The notes under the pieces were generated by a model that was given only the letters and a program-made list of their open reading frames with translations, was not told where the DNA came from and did not search any database. A stretch of DNA of 64,000 nt from Sipunculus nudus (taxonomy: Eukaryota; Annelida; Sipuncula; Golfingiida; Sipunculidae), in contig CM049308.1 in assembly GCA_026874595.1 (NCBI GenBank), positions 75,503,124-75,567,123 of the forward strand, given 5' to 3'. The translations under genes were made by a program, and so were the position numbers. Shown here piece by piece: positions 46,150-59,500 of the stretch; positions within the stretch are counted from its first letter, which is position 1, and every line of letters starts with the position of its first letter.

Positions 46150-49100
46150 AATTAATTTCATCAACGATTTTAAATTTTGCATGAGATCAGTGACCCTTTC
46201 TCATTACAATTAACAAGAGTGCTTTAATTTATATTGTGAATAAAATCATAGTTTGCAAAGCCTTAATTTATTTATATATCCTTAAACTTGCGTTGAATAT
46301 ATGGAATCAAGACTTTCATATATATATACAGGTCAATAACTTATTTTTACAACCATATTTTCTCATGAAATAAAGCTACACCAAGCATTTTCAGTCTGTT
46401 CATAATACATTGGTCTATGTAAGCAAAGTCTCAGAGGAATAATCTGCAATTTCTTTTATTTTTACAGTTGATGGATAGTGTCTGCATTTTCAATCTCAAC
46501 CCAGTCTATGGTAATCCTTTCTGTTCCAATGGCTTGGTCAAAAAATGAAAATGAAAACCAACGTGCAATACGGCCTGTGTCAGGCCCAGGAGGAACCGGA
46601 AATCCGACTAAGACACATTAACTAGACAGATTTAATTCAACAATACCTCATGAAGACAAAGAGGAAGTCTCGGCTGATCTCAATCATGCCAAGCCGGAGG
46701 TTCATTAAATATCCAGAGTAATCTTCTTTACTAATTAGTTCATTAAAGCTGCAGGTTTACATAAACAGAGGGCTCCCTGTCGCTGAGGAAGAGAGAAGGA
46801 AGGAGGGATGCAGCAAAAGCTCCTGTGAAGAATTCAAGATCGATATGGATGCCCCCCCCCCCCAACACACACACATACATATTAAATAGTATTTGGTACC
46901 AAGAAATATTCAGTTCATTTTTGTCAATGAATTTTTGAGTCTAGGTATTTTGCACGTCATTTATTAAGCAGAATTAAACTTTTCATTCTGACAGATATTT
47001 TTTTATATATTATTTTAACCATTTAGATTACTGTCAGTCAAAGGATTTAACAACTGGTTATTAATTATTTAATCAAAAAGTTATTCAAGGAAGAATTCAG
47101 AAAACATTAATTTTAGTGCAGTAAATATCTCCTATGAAATTTAAATTGAAAAACTGTCAATTTTAAATGTCATATATTAAAACGAACGAACAACCACTAA
47201 AAGAAACAGGTAATTACGAACGGGCATTTCATGAGGAATGAAAAAAAAATATAATATATGCGCCGGTTGCGTGACGTCACATTCTGTTGACGACGGGTAC
47301 CGTAAAAACACGACAGGAATATAGTGGCTGCTGGGCGCGGGAGCAATCGGCAGGTGGGATTTTAATTAATGGAGCCGACGACATGAGTGGAGTATGAATA
47401 GGAAATTTCGTGACAGGAAGTGACCTTTCAGAAAATGGAAGATTGAATTAATCTTATTTCAATAAAGCTGCGTTTCTTGTTTATTTATCCACCATACATG
47501 TATTTGACACTGAAAAGACAACAATAAACCCGTTCATAAATACGGTTTTCTTGGCATAGGAGATGTGGTGAATTTTGCGTTACAGTTTATGTAAATTGCC
47601 ATGATAATAACATTCTCCACAGGGACACTATAAATTCAGGAGCATCAACCTTGATCAAGCATTGAAACCACCTGTCTGTCTGCCGCTTTGTCAGGATAAG
47701 TGATAGACGTAATACAGGTTATAGGATGGTACCGGAGCTGAGTGTAACACTGCAGGCCTTAATGACATAGCACCATCTAACACTTCCAGCCTGTAGTATC
47801 ACCGCATATGCAATAGGAGACTTCAATACAACATGATCTGTGGGTTCATGGACACTATTGCTCCTCTTGGATGCGGGCGGTCATTGCCCAGGAATCTTGT
47901 GCACTTTAATCGGGTTAACGTGTCACAATATCAGTGAATACAGGTAACTGCACGCCTTAAAAATGAAGCTCTCCATTGCTCTCTTTCTGTATCAGTCTCT
48001 GTAAATCTCTTTGTTTCTCTCTCTCTCTTAAAGAAATTACTGCCATATGTCATATATACAGCGGTGAGTATTCTTTACCTTGTTCTATAAAAAGTAAGCT
48101 AGCTGCTAGACGTTCCTCATCTCATAATGCTATTCTTTTAACAAAATCAATGTCCCATGTAGCAGCTGCATGAAAAGACCGGCAACTCTAATTTGGCTAT
48201 AAGCGGAATTGGGATTAACCTGCGCGTATAAATCGGCTTAAATTATTCAGATACCCCCTGGTCGCCAAGCAGTGATTCATGTAGAAGCCGGGCTTACCGT
48301 TAACAACAACAACCGCTGTCTTTATTAACCTTATTCGGCCGAAGTTCAAAGAATTAGTTCAAAGGCTTTGTCATCTGGTCCCGTCAAAACAGGATCCATA
48401 AATTATAGCGTTTCTGATTTTTTAAAACTGTTTTTTTCTGTTATGGCAGCAGTAATCTGTTATGTTATCGCATATTGCTGCATGGGAAATGTGCCTTTCA
48501 GGCGCATAGCTAATCACTAAATGTCAGTTCTGAAGGCCGGCCGATTATATTTAGTGATTTGCGTGATTTCATAACCAGAACTGGGCTCGTAAAAGTGGTT
48601 TCGTTCGAATATGACTACCAATTATAGAGACAAAAAAAATGCGCCTGCACTTTTTAATGTAGGACAATACGGATGCTTGGTTGATCTGCACACCTGCCCT
48701 TGAAATCATCATTAAAACTTGTTTAAATGGCCCCTATATAGCCTTATACTACCCATAGTAATATGAAGACATAAGGTAAGAAACGACTGACGGAGGACCA
48801 CCAATGACCTGCAGTATAAACTATCCATTTCTAACCTACCTAAGGAGTGGCACGAACTAATATCTTGCATGCACATATAATTAACCCAAATGATACCGTC
48901 TAGCACAGAACTCGCGATACGGTCCCTAGTCCCGTATAATTAGCTTTTAAATTAGGCTCAGCGGCGCAATGACGGGTCTTCCTCTCCTTTACAGTCGCCA
49001 ACGCCCGAGCGGCTTCCGAGCATCATCTTGGAATTATTTATCATAGTCAACCAATGAGAGCGCCGCCGATCTGTCGGAAGGCAAAGCCTGTGGTCTGCAG

Positions 49101-50103
49101 GACCACCAATTAAAAAGAAAAAAAGACTCATGCAGACCATGCATCCAAGTTGTTCTACTTGAAATACGGATGCGCACACAAGCAAAGTATGTGGGCAACC
49201 AGTCAACCGTAAATATTTGTCCCAAAGTTAAGTATACTCAGACCCATTTAAAAGAAAGAAAAAGAAAGTGTATGAATACGATAGGCTATACTGGGATCTG
49301 AGTTCGGTCCATGGAATGGACGGTCATACATGTCTACTGGGACAGCCAGGTGGCCCAAGTTGCTGCTGAGGACAGTACTAGCGATCGAGGGAAGATTGTC
49401 ACCCTGATAAGGATGCAAACATAATTACAATAACAAATAATTATTCTCATAATTCTACTAAGTTTCATAAATTTATTTTTATGATCAATGAGCAATCTTG
49501 CTCACAGCAAACAAATTAACAAAAACAAAATTAGTTAGAAATAAAGTTGAACCTCACGGAGTTCACATCAACCTTCTACTGTATTAAAGAATACCTAAAA
49601 TATACATGTAGTTATTATATTTTTTTAAAATATATTAATCACATTTTTTAAACATTTGAAGCAAATGTTTTCATTAATCATATCATGAACAAGCGTGTAC
49701 GCACATACAAAACACAAGGAGACTGAAGATTTCTCAGTCCAGAGCTAAACATTCACAACTTGAAAAGTTATCTGGCAGCTTCAACGATTCCTAACGACAT
49801 AAAATCCTTATCTTGTTCTTCCATGGCTCATATATGACTTTTACCTATATACCTTTGTTATTGTGCTTAATGTTAGCAAGTTCACTGTGCCTTGCCCACC
49901 AAGCCATACACCGTTGGTCTCTGATTTGTGCAATGTGTATCTTTTCGTAGCATATAAACATTTCACGTCCTATATAAAACATGGGTTTTTTTCAGTGGTT
50001 CATGGTTTACTAAACCTGACCTTAACTATATAGACATTTGCGAAACCTGATTGGTGGCACATGCGATATATATAACCAACATAATACTTGTGAAAATGCT
50101 TTT
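46150..50103. other. Gene-free interval, downstream of the RTK gene
   Basis: No coding region recognised. It contains a C-run with CA repeat (46851-46875) and a CRE palindrome TGACGTCA (47272-47279) in a conserved-looking GC-richer stretch (47255-47400). The RTK 3' UTR should start at 50103 and run leftward; the first AATAAA on the minus strand that I could find is at 49472-49477. That polyadenylation site is only a guess. Confidence 0.45.
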
Positions 50104-50509
50104 TTATATGATAGGTTGCTTGTTGTTCTGGCTCTGCGGGAACGCCCCGTTTTTCAGTGGTTCAAATATATCTTTCAGCTTCACGCTGGGCTGATCATCC
50201 TGTATTACAGAAGAATTAGGTCGGTTTATCTCTGTATTAATTAGATCAGACGACATTAATTTATCTGGCTTATCCGCATTTTCACACACCATATTTTTTC
50301 TTGCGTCACGTGGTTCAGGTGTTCTAATAGGAAGGCTGCTATTGGCTGAGGCACTGCTTGTATCCGATTGGCTTCCTGTGCATTCGACTTTATCCAGCTC
50401 AAGATAATCCATGTTCTTACTAAGCAGGGATTCCAGCTTCTCTCGAAGATCACTAAATTGTGGTCTGTATTGAGGGTTCTCGTACCAACACTGTGACATT
50501 AGATCATAC
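50104..50509 (-). CDS. RTK last exon: end of kinase and C-tail
   Basis: Acceptor ttcgtttccag. It reads YDLMSQCWYENPQYRPQFSD and the closing helix, then DYLELDKV and a polar Ser/Asn/Pro-rich tail of about 95 residues ending NNKQPII. Stop TAA at 50104-50106. Confidence 0.95.
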
Positions 50510-53500
50510 CTGGAAACGAAGTGAATGCATGTTAAAATTTCAATAAAAATCATCGAATAGAAGGAAAACAAAAATTCTTAGTTCATCATAGATAATTAAG
50601 TTTTTGATCAACATCCCTAAATGAGACATAGCATTTATAATATGGCCTCATAATATCAGTCTATTTTATTACCAAAGTAAAGGTTATGTTTCACCTGTCT
50701 CTGTTTGGTTGTTTTTTCTGTTTATAGGATTATAAAAAAACTAAACAGAATCCCATGAACCTTAATTTTAATGTGGATATAATTGTGGAGAAAAAAAGGT
50801 GAATCTAGTTTGATGTTTTGGCCTGAGTAAAGATATGAGATTCACTACTACCAGTTCTTACGTAAATTTGGTGTACATCATGTGAAATGTTAAGGATATA
50901 TTGGGGCAATGGTTGGATACTCACAATTCATCTGAGCAGTTTCTGGGTTGTTCCATTCTGTACCCTCTTGAGAGCAGGGTGTACAGATCTGATAACGCCA
51001 CGTGAGGGTAGGGCGAGGCCCCTGCAAGAGAGAATAGGGGTAAAACAGTTTTATCAAATAACCAAAAAGCAAAGAGTGGGTATTATATCCGGATAACAGC
51101 GGTCAATAAATATTTAAGATGTTACATTACTGATATAATCATGTTGCGGTTGTGGTCGCGTAAAGTCAAACAAGACAGGAAAGGGATATTATTGTGGACG
51201 ATTGGTATTGTAGAATCGTGCCAGCTGACAGTGAAAAAAATAAATAAAAACACTTGACCTCACATGCTTTAAAATGTGGATAATGCACCATCAAATCATG
51301 ACGTTTAGAGACGGTAGACGATACTCGTAAAAAATAAATTCAAGGTTATGAGAACAAATATGAGATTCGAAGTATGACTTAATACAGCTACATCAACATA
51401 ATACTGACGACTTTGCAGACGAATTTATGCACTTTCTGTCAATTGTTGCTATATTTTTTCTTCATGTCCTGATAATGATAGCGTAATAAGAAGTTTTTTT
51501 AGGGGAGGGGGCTTTAGGAGCCTTACATACATAGTCGTTCCAGACCTACTTCGCGACACCCCGCTCTCTAATTCTTGGCCTTTTGCCAGAACCGCTGATA
51601 TCGGACGAACGAGAAAGGGGTGAAGCGTGGTTAAAAACTTGGAGCTGGATGCACAATGCGATACCACGCTCTGATGGTCTGAACACAATTCTTTGTCCTG
51701 TGTGAGCCCAGGTGGTAAAACCCAGAGAATATTGATAAACAAAGCAGCGGATAAAACGAAGAAGATCCAGAATGATTGCAATGTATAACCGCTGCGTAAG
51801 GGGAGTACGGGCGCTACAGCATAATGGGCATTTATATTTCCTCTTTTGCTATATGCATTTTAAATCAGTCCAGTATAGTGTGCCAGACGGTCTGCAGTCA
51901 CAACAACAATCAACTAAAGAGTTTTGGCGGCGGGATGAAAAAAGTGCATAGAACATTAGTGTCTATAAAACAAATGCTATAAGTTCACTTTATGTGTCAT
52001 TTTCAAATTGGAATTTTTATCATCTCACCGAGAGTGACGATTTCCCAGAGCACCACACCGTACGCCCACACGTCACTGGCCGGAGTGAACACTCTATCCG
52101 CCAGGGATTCCACAGCCATCCACTTGAGAGGCAGCTTCCCTGCCGACAGCTTGTGGTACTCACCGTGGTCATACAAGTACCGACACAAACCGAAGTCGCA
52201 CAGTTTGAGCAGCTTACTGGGGCCCACCAGGACGTTACGAGCAGCCAGGTCACGGTGTACAAAATTCAGGCCAGATATGTGCTCCTGTGATAGTTCAATA
52301 TATAACTCGATTTCTGTTTAGTAAAACATTTTCACAGAAAAATATTTATAATAATCCATATTTTTTTTCTATTTTCGGCGACACTTATAACCCTATGTTT
52401 ATATGTTTTTTATCAAAGTTGCTCCTTCGTCTTTTTTATTTTCGATTATTTATTCCAAGACTAAAGATCAGGGATGCTATGGTTTCAGTGATGACCTTCA
52501 ATATGACTTTGTGACCAGATATCTAAAAAGTGGATTGATTATCCTGATTAGCAGACCAAAGACCATAGATAGGTATGGACGATCTTTTTCGTTTTATCGC
52601 AGTTTACCATTGTCACTGAAAATGTGTGGACTATATGTAAAACGCCTTTATACTGTCAAAATAAAGCTTATTTAAAACAAACTCGTTATCTTGAATTGGT
52701 CTATATTTAACAAAATCAGACAAAATATTTGTCTCAAGAGTGGGTGAAAAATTTGCCTGATATATTGCATGACCAAAGATAGCCATGTATGATACATTTA
52801 CGGAAGACTGGTGGCGCTACCTTATGATTCAGTTTTCTGCAGTATAAATAATACTTTGGAATACTGTTTATCATTCCAGTGACCGAGAAATTTACTGAAA
52901 ATAAAGGAATAGCTTTAAAAAACGACTATACCGAAGTAAAAAAGAAGTTTTCAAGAAAAATAGCAGAGGAACAGGCTTTGCTAGTAGTGTGTGTTATGTA
53001 GACAAAATATATATATATGTATTACAGTCCGCCATTATTATAACATACAGCTCTCATTACAAATGCTAATACAAGAAATTATATCAGTGATGCCTGTTAA
53101 GTGTAGCTTTGTGCATACATGCTTACCAGATATATCAAACCACTATAATATGTTTTTATAATATATAATATTCGTTGGCTACCAAAACATGACCTATTGA
53201 GAAATGTTTTGTTTATTTCCGAACGAACTCTGGTCCTCGGCCATTATGCATTAGCTAAGTGTCAAGGGACTAGCATTGATCGGGAAACAGTGAAGTATAC
53301 CGAATGACCCTACCATTGCAAGCGCAATTTGCCGAGCAAACGACAGCATGTCTGTTGGCGTGATCGTCCAGAGCTCTGATTGGCCGTGGTCGCTGGTCAT
53401 GTGATACATCAGCTGATATCGGTCACTGACTTGTAGCGCTTCTCCATGGAGACGGCAATTCCTAAAAAGAATCAGCCATCGAAATTAAAAGTAAGTATTA

Positions 53501-56500
53501 TGCTTTGGTTCCAATGCAGCTGATGTTCCTGATGTCAGTTGAATTATTGTTATAATGTCAGATAATTCGGAGTATAGGTCTGCTTAATGAAAATATTTTA
53601 GTGGAGGCTGTAAAAATATAAATATACGTATAAGTCCAGACCCTATTTTTCCTGGGATGTACACAGAATGAAAAATAAAGAATATGAAAAAGCAACGGGA
53701 CTGTTTTTTCCTTTAAAAGAATAATGATTTTATCTAGATGTTCTTGAAACAAACCGTGTGAGGTAACTTCCTGCTACCCTATCTTAAGTAATATCCAAAA
53801 ATCAAGCCCAATCTTAAGTAACCATGGTGTGCATTAATCTGATTACATTAGACCCAGCCATTTTTCTGTTAATAATGAAACTTTAATTAAATGGAGTAGG
53901 TGTGACCTCAAGTCGAGGCACATTCGAGGAAAACATCGTCGTTTTTTTTCGGGCTGATATGAGAAGACTTTTACTGCATCGGTCTAGGTAAATCTTTGCT
54001 TTGTTAACGAATGTTGGATAAATATGACAAAACTGGCATAGTATGAAAACGGTAAAGATATTTGTTGGATACATCGGTCATATTTCCTTACCGTTTAAGT
54101 TACGTGTTTTTGCTGTCCGTCGCCGAGAATAAAATGACGATAATCGGAATATGACCAAAAACATCTAGTAAAGAGACTGCAGACGTCATGAGTCATGACC
54201 CGTATTATGTTGTCGACGGCCAAAAAAATTGATTGACAAAATTGCCTTTATAAGATTAATATGATATTGTAAACAATAACCCTGCTTTGTACAGGGTTAA
54301 TTAATTACTCCCTCCCCCCCCCCTTAGAACACACATTATATATAAGCTACATGAAATTTCTGATAATTAATTAGTTTGCGTCTTGAGCTGGTACGTACTT
54401 GAGGAACGATTGCAGATTGCCATAGGGAACGTACTCCATGACCAGGGCCACGGGGTCACTGAGTGTACAGGCGCCTACCAGTTCCACCACGTTGGGGTGA
54501 CGTGGTATTCTCTTCATCATAGAGATCTCACATAATAACTCTTCTCTATAGGACATTGGAAGATTATCTGAAATATACGATCATACGATCGTAATTCAAA
54601 TTGCTTACTTGTTGAAAGTTTGCTACTTTTTATATCTTTTCGGTATTTAATATACTGTGTTGTCATAAATAATGTAGGACTACTTCGCAACACTAATTTA
54701 TGATTTCCACAAAATCCGTGAAATCATATTCCTTAAATAATAAGCTTATCAGTGCCCATTATAATTACAACTTTCGCTGACATTTAATTTTTCCAACTTA
54801 TTTCAATTATGGTGATAACTTCCTTTTTACTGAACGAAAAGGCCGATATGTATTAAGTTAAATTAGGTATACAGGGGTTAATTAATGACCAAAATAACAT
54901 TTTGCCATGTAAAACATTGTGGATGAATGAGTCAGTTTCGTCATTCATAATAATATACCAATAATCACTTCGCTAACACCATCGTTATCAAACAACATAT
55001 GATATGAGCAGACAGTTTGGTAATATGTTAAATTGGTTAGCTGAATAATTTACCTTTGAGAATTTTAATGGCTACACGATTATGACGATAATGTCCACTT
55101 AAAACTTTGCCGAATGCCCCTTGGCCAAGAACGGAACCGAAGGTGACATCACCAGCGTTGATTTCCCATTCGTCCCTAACGAGGACGGCGAGCTCGTCGG
55201 TGTACAAGGATAGTACATTACCGGTCACTGTGTAAACAAATATAATCTACAACCTCAAATATATGCTGCTATTGCAGTTTTGACTTATACAAAATTCGTA
55301 TTGGTGTCAATAAATTCTTACTGGTTTTTAACAGCTTTGATATTATGGTTAAAATATAATATGAAGAGTGAAAATATCAAATGTACTAAATATATATATA
55401 GCGGATTCTTACAAACTGTTAATAACTCATATATTATTCTGAATAAAGCTAAAATAAAACTCAGAGATGATTGAACATATAAACAGGATATAAACAATTG
55501 TTATATAGGAACCCTCAAATAGATATATCCCGCCAGAATGTTGAAAAAAGTTCTGGTTAAAAACGATTTTTTATGCAGTTTACCTCCCGGGGTTGCTTTG
55601 TAGGCATTATTTTTAATCATCGAGGTCTTTGCCAACATATGGTCACTCAGTCCACGTTGCTTCCGATAGATGACGTAACTTCCGGCAATGACCAACAAAA
55701 GCGCAGCAAGCACAGAAGAGAGGATATAAGAGAGCGCACCAAGTCGTTTGGGCTTCCTAAGGAACGCTAGAAAAGAGATAGAGAGAAGCAGTTAAGGAAC
55801 AGTGAATATACTGTCACAGACCCTAGCCTTCTAGGGAGTGAAGAGTGAACTATAATTTAATATTTTTATTCCTTTTGAATTTAGAATATGGATTCCAGAT
55901 CCATAGTTTTCGAGGACCTATAGGTATTGTAGAGTCTGCAGTGTGAAAAAATATCCAAGTTGGAATCCGTTGTAGATTTCGAGATATATACAGACAAGCC
56001 TGATTGCAATATCCTCACCCTCGCCTTCGGGAGCAAGGTTAATAAAACAAAAATTTGCTGGCCATTCATAAAGATTTAGTTTTGATTTCAGGTAGGTAAT
56101 GTTAAAATTATTTTTTAATTATTTTGCCAGTATTTATAATGATATTATTCTATGTATCATGCTAGAGAATGTGATGCATTCATCGTCATAATTCTATGTA
56201 CTATGTTTAACAGTTTTTAAACGCCCGTATATGACGGGACGTATTATGGTATACCCACGGTCCGCCGTCCGTTAACTGTTAGTGTCGCCATGAAAACCTA
56301 GCGGATCTTTGACAGATTTTCACTAAGCTAATCATAACTACTTTACCAATAGATTATCTCGCCCAAGTTCGATAATAGGCAAAATCAACGCATAAGGTTA
56401 AATGTCCCTAGGCTACTTTGTGGTGTCGCCGCGATAACTTTCGAGGAAAACGATGGATTTTGATAATACTCAAAAGAAATATTAATTAATATAATAACTA

Positions 56501-59500
56501 GCCTTAGTACGATTCAAGTAAAATCCACTGACATACTAAAAAGTCTGGTTGTTTATTATCAAACACGTTATATACATACTTGCATGCAATAGAGGTCTCC
56601 TTTCAATAAAATTCGCAGCAAAATTCACTCATATTTAATGAGATCAGAGCTTACTAGGCTCCTTTGTACAGGCCAATTTATGGTGTCGCCGCGATAACTT
56701 ACAAGGAATACGATGATTTTTTATAAATCTCAAAAGAAATATTAATATTAATTAATATAATACCTCACCATAGTTCGATTCCGAGCAAAATCCATGTATA
56801 TTTAATGAGGTCAGAGTTCCCCAGCCTTTGGTGGCACCGTGGAGACTCGCCACAAATTTCATGGATTTGGATGAAACTCATTATAACTACTTACCAATAG
56901 ATTTTCTAACCTGAATTACATTCTCAGCAGAATTTACGCATATCTAATGAGGTCAGAGGTCACCAGATACACGACGGGCGTATCATGCACCATTTGCGGT
57001 ACTCTAGTCGAATGCTGATACGGGTATGTTGCACTGATTTTCCACAAAATATTATATATGTAGCAAAATCAACTTTCTAAATTGAAAGAATTAATCCAAT
57101 GGTGTTAAAAATTTACATATTTAGTAAATTCATATTTTATGTATATACCATATGAATTTTCTAACATACTTCTATATAAGGTGACTCACAAATGTGTGTC
57201 ATATTGTACCTGTTTCTGGTAAAGCATGGCACTCTTGGCTGTAAAAATCGGGGATTGCCCTCGGGTCAGTAAGGTTCAGTGCTCCATGAGCTATTTCAAT
57301 CCAATGATCCCCTTCTAATGTCTCGACCTGATGAAGAAATGTTGAAATGTTAATCAAATCCCATCATTGCCTCCGCCAGGAAGGTATGCGTACACTGCCG
57401 TCCGTGTGTGTGTTTGATCATGAACGGAATCTCATGACATTTCTAGCGCACTTTTTGAAAGGGCCTATGGATAATCTTTAGATTTTGGCGTGGATCTGGC
57501 GCATGGTCCGGTCTAGAAACGCCATCGAGGAATATTCTCAAATGTTTAGTCAATTATGCCCGAATGAACCTGGAAAATGGGCCGAATAAATGAATGGCAA
57601 AGGCTTGTATTCATTAAAATGAAGATTTCTAGTTCAGTGCTGCTTTTAAATATTAAATGTCCTTCATCATTGCGGATATAAAGTTTCATGCTCAAGTGTG
57701 AGATACCATTTACATATGACCATCTCCATTATATAGTTCAAAATCGGATGCTAGAAGCATGACGCATACTTGCATGATACTCCGTTCCCAGTTGTAGGAA
57801 TGACCTGTACACTTGGATAATATGGTAGAAGGTAAAAACAACTATAAAACTGTTAATTATACACATCAAAATTCACTCCGTTTGTGTCTTTGAAAGTAAA
57901 CGAGTCTTTCTGACAATATTAACATGTTCTTACCCTAATATTTTTTTTATATATCCCCTAACGATTCTTTTAATCCCGCCGTGATTTAAACAAAAAACTT
58001 TATGAATTTGTGAGCGAAAGTTGAAAGACTATAAACGCCCGCTTTGTCCATACCTAACAGCAATATATAAGATCACAGCGGGGTCCCTGTTCAGTGCCCC
58101 ATGCAAAGGACTGTGGGTAGTTAGGGGGCATTTCATATAGTCATGGCGATTTCTTTTCTATGTGGACATCAGGTCTCTTGGTAAAATTGTGGGTGTGTAA
58201 TTTGAAAAAACTCTCCCTGTCTGGCGTATTCATGTGTATGTGTGTTTGTGTGTGGATGTGTGTGTGTATATATATGTATGTATGTATCTTTGTATGTACC
58301 CTCAAGAAATAACGTTTTAGTGCAAACTCACCAACAAATTGTAGTAAGCTCCCGGCTTAATAATAATTGCAACATATGTTCCAAAAAGCGTCATTTCTGT
58401 TGTATTGATAAACGGGTTTCCATGGTAATCTGTACGTATCTCTGATATTATCAGCTTAGAGAATGAGGTTTCATTTGATTGGTGACTTTCATTCCGAACT
58501 GAGGGCCACTCCAGTGTTACCGAGACCGTGTCTTCTGCTGAATCGAAGGCAATGCATGGTATGTTGATTGGCCAGATGACTTTACCTATGAATAAAGAAT
58601 ACACGTATTAAATAATATTGCCTGATGAAAAAAATTATAACTTTCTTTTTATCAATGATTTTAACGTTCTATATACTTCCGCAGAGAACACCATAAGCAT
58701 AGGCATATATTTTCTAACTTTGAAAGACTGGAAGAAAGAAATACTAAAATAAAGTCTAGAGATGTAATTAAGATTTCCTAGGTTTAATATAAAATTCAAA
58801 AACAAAAGTTATAATTAGATAATTCTAAATCAGCTTTGTTGTCCTAATCTTTTAAGTCATTTGTTATAACTTTTTACTTCTCGGCTTTTACCTGCTAATG
58901 AGTAAAACATGTCACTTGTATGTCCGACACATTATCAGGATGAATGGAAATCAACCTACGTATTTTGACGTCATGACTTCGTTTAAGACATCTCGAATAT
59001 TGACTAATGAACGAACCTGTCCAAATCAAGTCATCCCCATGACAATACGTGCAATCTTTCGTGACGTTGACGCAAGCTGGCGTCTTGAAGGTCACATGGT
59101 CCTGCTTTGACTGTGGCTGACCAATGATGTTGATAACGATGTCGTACTCAGCATTATACAAGATGGATTTTAACAGGTAGTTCTGGGTCTGAAATGATTC
59201 GTTTTGTAAGTATATTAGTTACGTAGCCGCATATTATTTTGCGAGGTAATATTGATGAATAACAAAACAAATGATTGGCAAAATGCGGGCATCACATTTA
59301 CACAATGCTTGAGTTTAATGCATCCGTCTTTGCGTAAATCCCATTTGTTATCCAAGTTTATACTCTCTTTTTAAATGGGCCCATTTCCTCTCTTTTGTTC
59401 CTGACCGAATTCAATATTTACACATGAATGTGCAATTAAAACTTCATATGTTGTAATAAATTGAGTGGGGGGATTGAAACCTATATCATACGATATCAAG

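Noticed and set aside
51992-52321. Plus-strand frames of 98-109 codons
   Set aside because: Shadows of the RTK catalytic-loop exon on the opposite strand.
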